This document shows positions 59,406-64,000 of a stretch of DNA of 64,000 bases, piece after piece; position 1 is the stretch's first letter, and each line of letters starts with the position of its first letter. The position numbers were made by a program, and so were the translations under genes. The DNA comes from Paraspadella gotoi (Eukaryota; Chaetognatha): contig CM119270.1 in NCBI GenBank assembly GCA_051294375.1, positions 19,066,576 to 19,130,575 on the forward strand, read 5' to 3'. The notes under the pieces were generated by a model that did no database searches, was not told the origin of the DNA, and saw only the letters and a list, made by a program, of their open reading frames with translations.

Positions 59406-61375
59406 AAAAACCGTAAAAAATCATCATCATCATCATCTTTCGATGACTTTATCGCTTTTTTTAGATTTTTACTGAGAAAACGTAAGAATTTTTAAAAGCT
59501 GTAATTATATTTCTTGTTTAAATTTTTATGCTCTATCAGAATCTATCAAAAAACTTTAAGATTTCAATATTTTTTTCTTTTTACAATAACATAATAATTT
59601 AAATTAGGCTAGTACCCTCAGAAAAAAGCATTTTTGACCAAAAAAATTTTAATACTATAATGTATGCTCATGATAAATTATTTTAACGCTGTATACATTA
59701 GCATTTAAATTTCATCGGCTATGGCTAATTAAAGTAATTATAGAGTCGGAATCTGCTGATAAGCAGATCTGACTAAAAAAACGTCCACGATTTCTTTATC
59801 AGGGTACAAAATTTGAAGTTGCTACAACAAATAATTTAGCCACAGTATTTGATCCTTTCATTTCATATCCATTTGAAATCGGTATAAATGTTAGAAAAAT
59901 AGGAAAAGGAAGGTTTTTTTTTAAATTCTGGTCATTACTTTCCAAAAAAGTCAGTTTCATAGTAGAATTTTTTATATCAGTGACAAATTTTTTACAAGAA
60001 TTTCAAACCATTTTTTTTTTCTCCAAAAAAAAATATGTGAAATATAATTTATGCATCAAAGCGCCAAGTTTAACTCAGAATGCATCAACGAAGAAAAAAA
60101 AAGAATGAAACGACTCCTTTCAAAACTCACCTCTAATTCAATTTGTTCCGATGTTTTGTTTTGTTTTTGTTTTTCCAAATTTAATCCCGGACAAAAAATA
60201 AAAAACAAAAAAGGCGATTCTAGGAAAAACCGAGGAGAAATAATTTAGCTTCAACGATCCTTCGCGGTCGTTTTATACAAAGTCCCCCCCCAAAAATAAA
60301 AAAAATTTACATAACGTTGAATAATAGTTGGGCTGGTAAAGTACACGCGGGGAAAAAACAAAAACACACTTTACAGTTAAAAAAATCCCAAACATTTTTC
60401 AACGTCGTTTGTTTTGGTAAAGTCGAAACTTTAAGTTTTAATGTTATCGGATTCGAAGACGTTAATTCCCTGGGGAATTCCACTCGATCGGGAATAACTT
60501 AATTTGGTTAACGACGATGACGAAGCCTTTTTTTTTTAAGTATCGGAGTCATTTAGTGCGATAGGGTCCAACGATCATTCTGTTTGTATGTCTGTCCTTT
60601 AATTTTTATGTATTGTGAGTGTTATTGTTCGCGTTTGTTTACATATTTGTTTGCTGTTTTGTTCGAAATCGTAAAAAAAAAAAACCAAAAAACTACAAGC
60701 GTTTTTTTAAGTTCCCCCCATTTCTTGGTATTGTGTAATGAGTACTAAATAGGTTTTGTACTACGTTAAATGCCGCTTTTATTTTTCTCGGCATATCGGG
60801 ATGTACGTCATTTAAATCAATTAATCAAAATAAATATCCTTATAACCGTTATCATATATGAGAAAAAAATAATCGTGAAAAAATATGGTAAAACATGTAA
60901 TTTTTTTACTTTCATAAAATCGAATCAGGATCTAAGAAAACCTATAAACTGTGGCAGTTATTAAAGTGGGTTTATAAACTTTTGATCTTTATAAATCATG
61001 TTTTAAATGAAACTAATTAGACATAGAAAATAACCGCTCACCCCTCTCAGAACGTAACTTTCCAATTAGCCTCATAATTCCACATTTTATGGTGAGAACT
61101 TTTCGCGAGTTTCAGGACTTCCTCCTCTCACCTTACCCGGACAAACGTCACCTACCTACCGGAATTTTGAGACTTTTTTGTCGCGACCCGGATTCGATCC
61201 CGGATCCTTTCTGGCCGCCAAAAAAAAACTTATTTTCCAATGGGAAAAATAAATTTCCGCGTCTTTCGATTTTACGGCGATAAATCTAAATTCTGAAAAA
61301 ATCTAAATCCCCGAAAAATTGGAAAAGACGCCACGAGAAGACGTAAAAGTCACAAGAGAGATAATAGTTTACGAT
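59406..61375. other. AT-rich, no gene recognised
   Basis: Short open frames only (60-65 codons at 60051, 60317, 60770 and 61089), none resembling a known protein. A CAT trinucleotide run lies at about 59422-59438. Confidence 0.45.
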
Positions 61376-61376
61376 C

Positions 61377-61421
<45 letters not shown>

Positions 61422-62523
61422 TTTTCTAAAAGATGACGAAAGACAAACATTCGTCTTTTCCTTTTTTTTTCTCTCTTTTCCTTTTCATCTCCTTTTTTTC
61501 ACGATGTACGCAATGGGCAGTAAAAGTCGTTTCCCCTCTTCTTTTCATTTCCCTTTTTTTCTCCTGTCAATTTCTCCGTCTGTCCGTTCGATTTATCTCT
61601 CCGTCTCCCCGGATTTCGACCTGGATTTCTCTTTGTTCGCCTTTCAAGGTTTTCTTATTTTTTTTTTTTTTTTGCCCTTTACCTTTACGTGCATTTGATA
61701 TCCGCTCTGCGTTTCGATATCTCTGCCCTTCTCTGTCTCTGTCTCTGCTCGTCTTTGTCTCTGTCTCTATGTCTGTATGTCTCTGCCCGTCGCTAAAACG
61801 ACCAACGAAGAAGACGACGTCGGAAGACGATGTTCTTCCCTTTTCAATTTGTTATTATTTTTGAAGTAAACAAACTGTAATTGTAATGTATTCTAACATT
61901 AATGTAAAGTAAACAAACTAAACAATTTACCAATAACGAAGTATTTCGCAACGATATTTGCAACGTTAACTAAATTCACTCGTGATGATCACGGATTAAG
62001 ATTTTCAAAGTTCTCCAGTCACTTTCGCATCCTCTGTGAGCTGGTGATGTCGTTTCCTCTTCGACTTATTAAAATTCCCCAACCACCGCTTGACTCTGTT
62101 AGGATTTTCACAAGTTTATATTCCTTCAATTTTTTTCTCCTGCTTTTCCGAAGTTTTTAACCGCAACTTAAGTCGTCTTGAGTCGCTTCCTGCAAAAAAC
62201 GACGACGACGACGACGACGACGGCAAACTAAGTGACGAAATCATTGAGGACAACAAAGAAAAGCGAAATCATCAACTTAAAACTGCAGCAACAACAACTT
62301 AACGAGAGATGAACATTGAACAATAATTAATCAATAAAAAAAAGTTTGATTGGGATTGAGCTACGTTCCGGTCTACATCGTCAACAACAACAACAACAAC
62401 AACAACAACGACAATCACGACGACCACAGCACAAAAAAGGTTTTCCGCCTCCAGGAAGAAAAACCGAATGACTCATATGTTTGTGGATCGTCGCCGCCCC
62501 CAACGCCTCCCCCACCCCGCTAT

Positions 62524-62524
<1 letters not shown>
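61376..62524. other. CT-rich patch then non-coding
   Basis: Imperfect (CT)n at about 61374-61422, a pyrimidine-rich stretch to about 61790, (GAC)n at about 62200-62222 and (AAC)n at about 62380-62410. The 143-codon + frame at 61433 is Phe/Ser/Leu-rich low complexity and not credible as a gene. Confidence 0.5.
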
Positions 62525-62599
<75 letters not shown>

Positions 62600-62600
62600 A
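62525..62600. repeat. Imperfect (GA)n microsatellite
   Basis: GA repeats with AGGA and GAAG interruptions. Confidence 0.9.
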
Positions 62601-64000
62601 ACTACGCCCTCTCGGCTTTGATTTATCCGGGTTCCGTGATGAATAAACTACGAACCCAAACCTGAAAAGAAACAAAAAAAATCCGTTTACTCTATTTTCT
62701 CTTTGACGTCGTTTTTCGGTCGGAATCGATTTTGCGTCGCTTGAGAAATTGTAGAAAGATTAAAAAAATTTGTAGAAATTGTAGGCCTAAAACTTTATTT
62801 GCATATTGCAGCGAGGCAAAATTGGCGACATTCTCGATACAATATTTATTAGTCAAGCTCCCAGATTAAAACGATAATTCATTCCTCAAAGGTCAGTTTC
62901 TTTGTCAAAAATGTTATTAAAAAATATAAAGAAAATCCCTAAAAAATGGCTTGTGCCAAAAATTGTTAATTGATATTAGTATTAATTCATGGTTGGTTAA
63001 TTTTTCCCCCGGTTATTGAGAAACGTTTGAATACTCTTATCTTAAAATCATGAAATGAAAAACATTTTGACATAAATTACAGGTGACGGTAAGACGCTTA
63101 CCCCGAACTGAATCGTTAATCTTTAACCGGAACTTTCTACATCCGCTTTGTTCTTGGTTAAACCGGAACTTATGTCGAGTAGAATTGACGGCAAAAGAGG
63201 AACATTATATTTATGTAACATCCTGCCCAGGAGGAGGAGAGGGAGGAGGAGGAGCAGAATATGAGGAGAAACAAACCAGGATGTGAAACAATAAGTTGTC
63301 GCAAGTTGTTCCGTCATAAATTCAAAGAAAATACTGCGTCGATATTCTCTGTTTTATCGACGCCCGCATTTTGCGTCGCATCCAGGAGGAACTTAAAAAG
63401 GGTAAATTCCCATTCGCCAAAAAAAATAGGTGACAGTGGACGATGGCTATAACAAGAAATATTCACATTGTACACTGAACCTCGCATAGGTTCTCAAATA
63501 AATAAGAATATTGAATAAGTCAAACTTTGAATGAAATATTAGTTTCTCTAAAAATTTGTTTAAATTCTTCAAATCCGGAAAAAAAATATTAATGCACGGT
63601 TTACCAAACCTCGTCGAGTGTACAATTTTCATTAAAGTTGCTTTGTGGAAATAAAAAAAATTGCAATTTTCTATAATTGATAATTTTAGTGTCAGTTTCA
63701 GTTTTGTTGTCACGTGCGATCACGAGTTAAAGCTTATTCCGCTTAACTCTCACTCTCACGTTCGGATGTGAACGTCGTTTAACAATATAAACATTGAATT
63801 GTATTTTAAAAACATATTTAAACTCATAAACATTAAACATCACAAAAAAACCAATGATATAATAACAATATTTCGACTATATTTTAGTCGGTAAGCGAGT
63901 GACATTTATAAGTGAAAAGTAAATAAAAATTAAGCATAATATATAAAAAAAAAAAACAACCAAAAATCAATGCGGGAACGATTAATATCCGGATATTAAG
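62601..64000. other. Non-coding to window end
   Basis: Nothing recognised beyond a TTTGCATATTGCAG string near 62799 shared with the foldback element at 57.6 kb, and a GGAGGA-rich patch near 63230. Confidence 0.45.

Noticed and set aside
61185-61206. Second tRNA-like B-box near CGGATTCGATCCCGG
   Set aside because: Upstream 60 bases do not fold as a tRNA; probably chance.
61433-61864. 143-codon + strand open frame
   Set aside because: Pyrimidine-rich low complexity with no recognisable motif.

Overview
The window looks like nuclear DNA of an invertebrate animal. Genes are split by introns with GT-AG boundaries, AATAAA poly(A) signals follow several stop codons, and the clearest gene is a complete PIM-family serine/threonine kinase, a family known from animals. 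I cannot name the species. The DNA is dominated by simple sequence: long (GA)n/(CT)n tracts, (ACG/GAC)n runs, A+G-only strand blocks and pentanucleotide arrays. Eight runs of N (mostly 10 or 25 bases, two longer) mark assembly gaps, several of them inside or beside repeats.

Layout. 1-5 kb is simple sequence with a 2-kb purine-only strand. 5.0-8.8 kb holds three tandem minus-strand members of an unrecognised cysteine-rich family: signal or anchor segment, Ser/Thr-rich stalk, then a conserved Cys/Gly-rich hydrophobic core. The third copy is broken by frameshifts. 10.4-15.4 kb contains two near-identical blocks of about 1.96 kb flanking the 3' end of another minus-strand gene (three small coding exons at 13.07-13.38 kb), whose upstream part runs into a gap. 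19.7-23.6 kb holds a tandem pair of a second unrecognised minus-strand family: signal peptide, Asn/Met/Gly-rich spacer, eight or nine cysteines and a hydrophobic tail resembling a GPI-attachment signal. The first gene of the pair carries two nested non-autonomous transposons in its intron.

23.7-42 kb has no gene I can support. It holds microsatellites, minisatellites, an E-box (CACGTG)-rich stretch with a (TCACG)n array, a TGGTCA array, facing polypyrimidine/polypurine blocks and an AT-rich flank. 42.5-54.4 kb is the PIM kinase gene (minus strand, seven coding exons, 354 predicted residues, all splice phases consistent). 55-64 kb is non-coding: a (CT)n tract just upstream of the kinase gene, mosaic repeats, foldback-like palindromes and AT-rich DNA.

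No operon-like cooperation is expected. The two cysteine-rich families look like expanding, fast-changing secreted or surface proteins. The kinase is an ordinary intracellular signalling gene. Exon models rest on splice signals, reading phase and paralogue comparison only; no transcript or database evidence was available.
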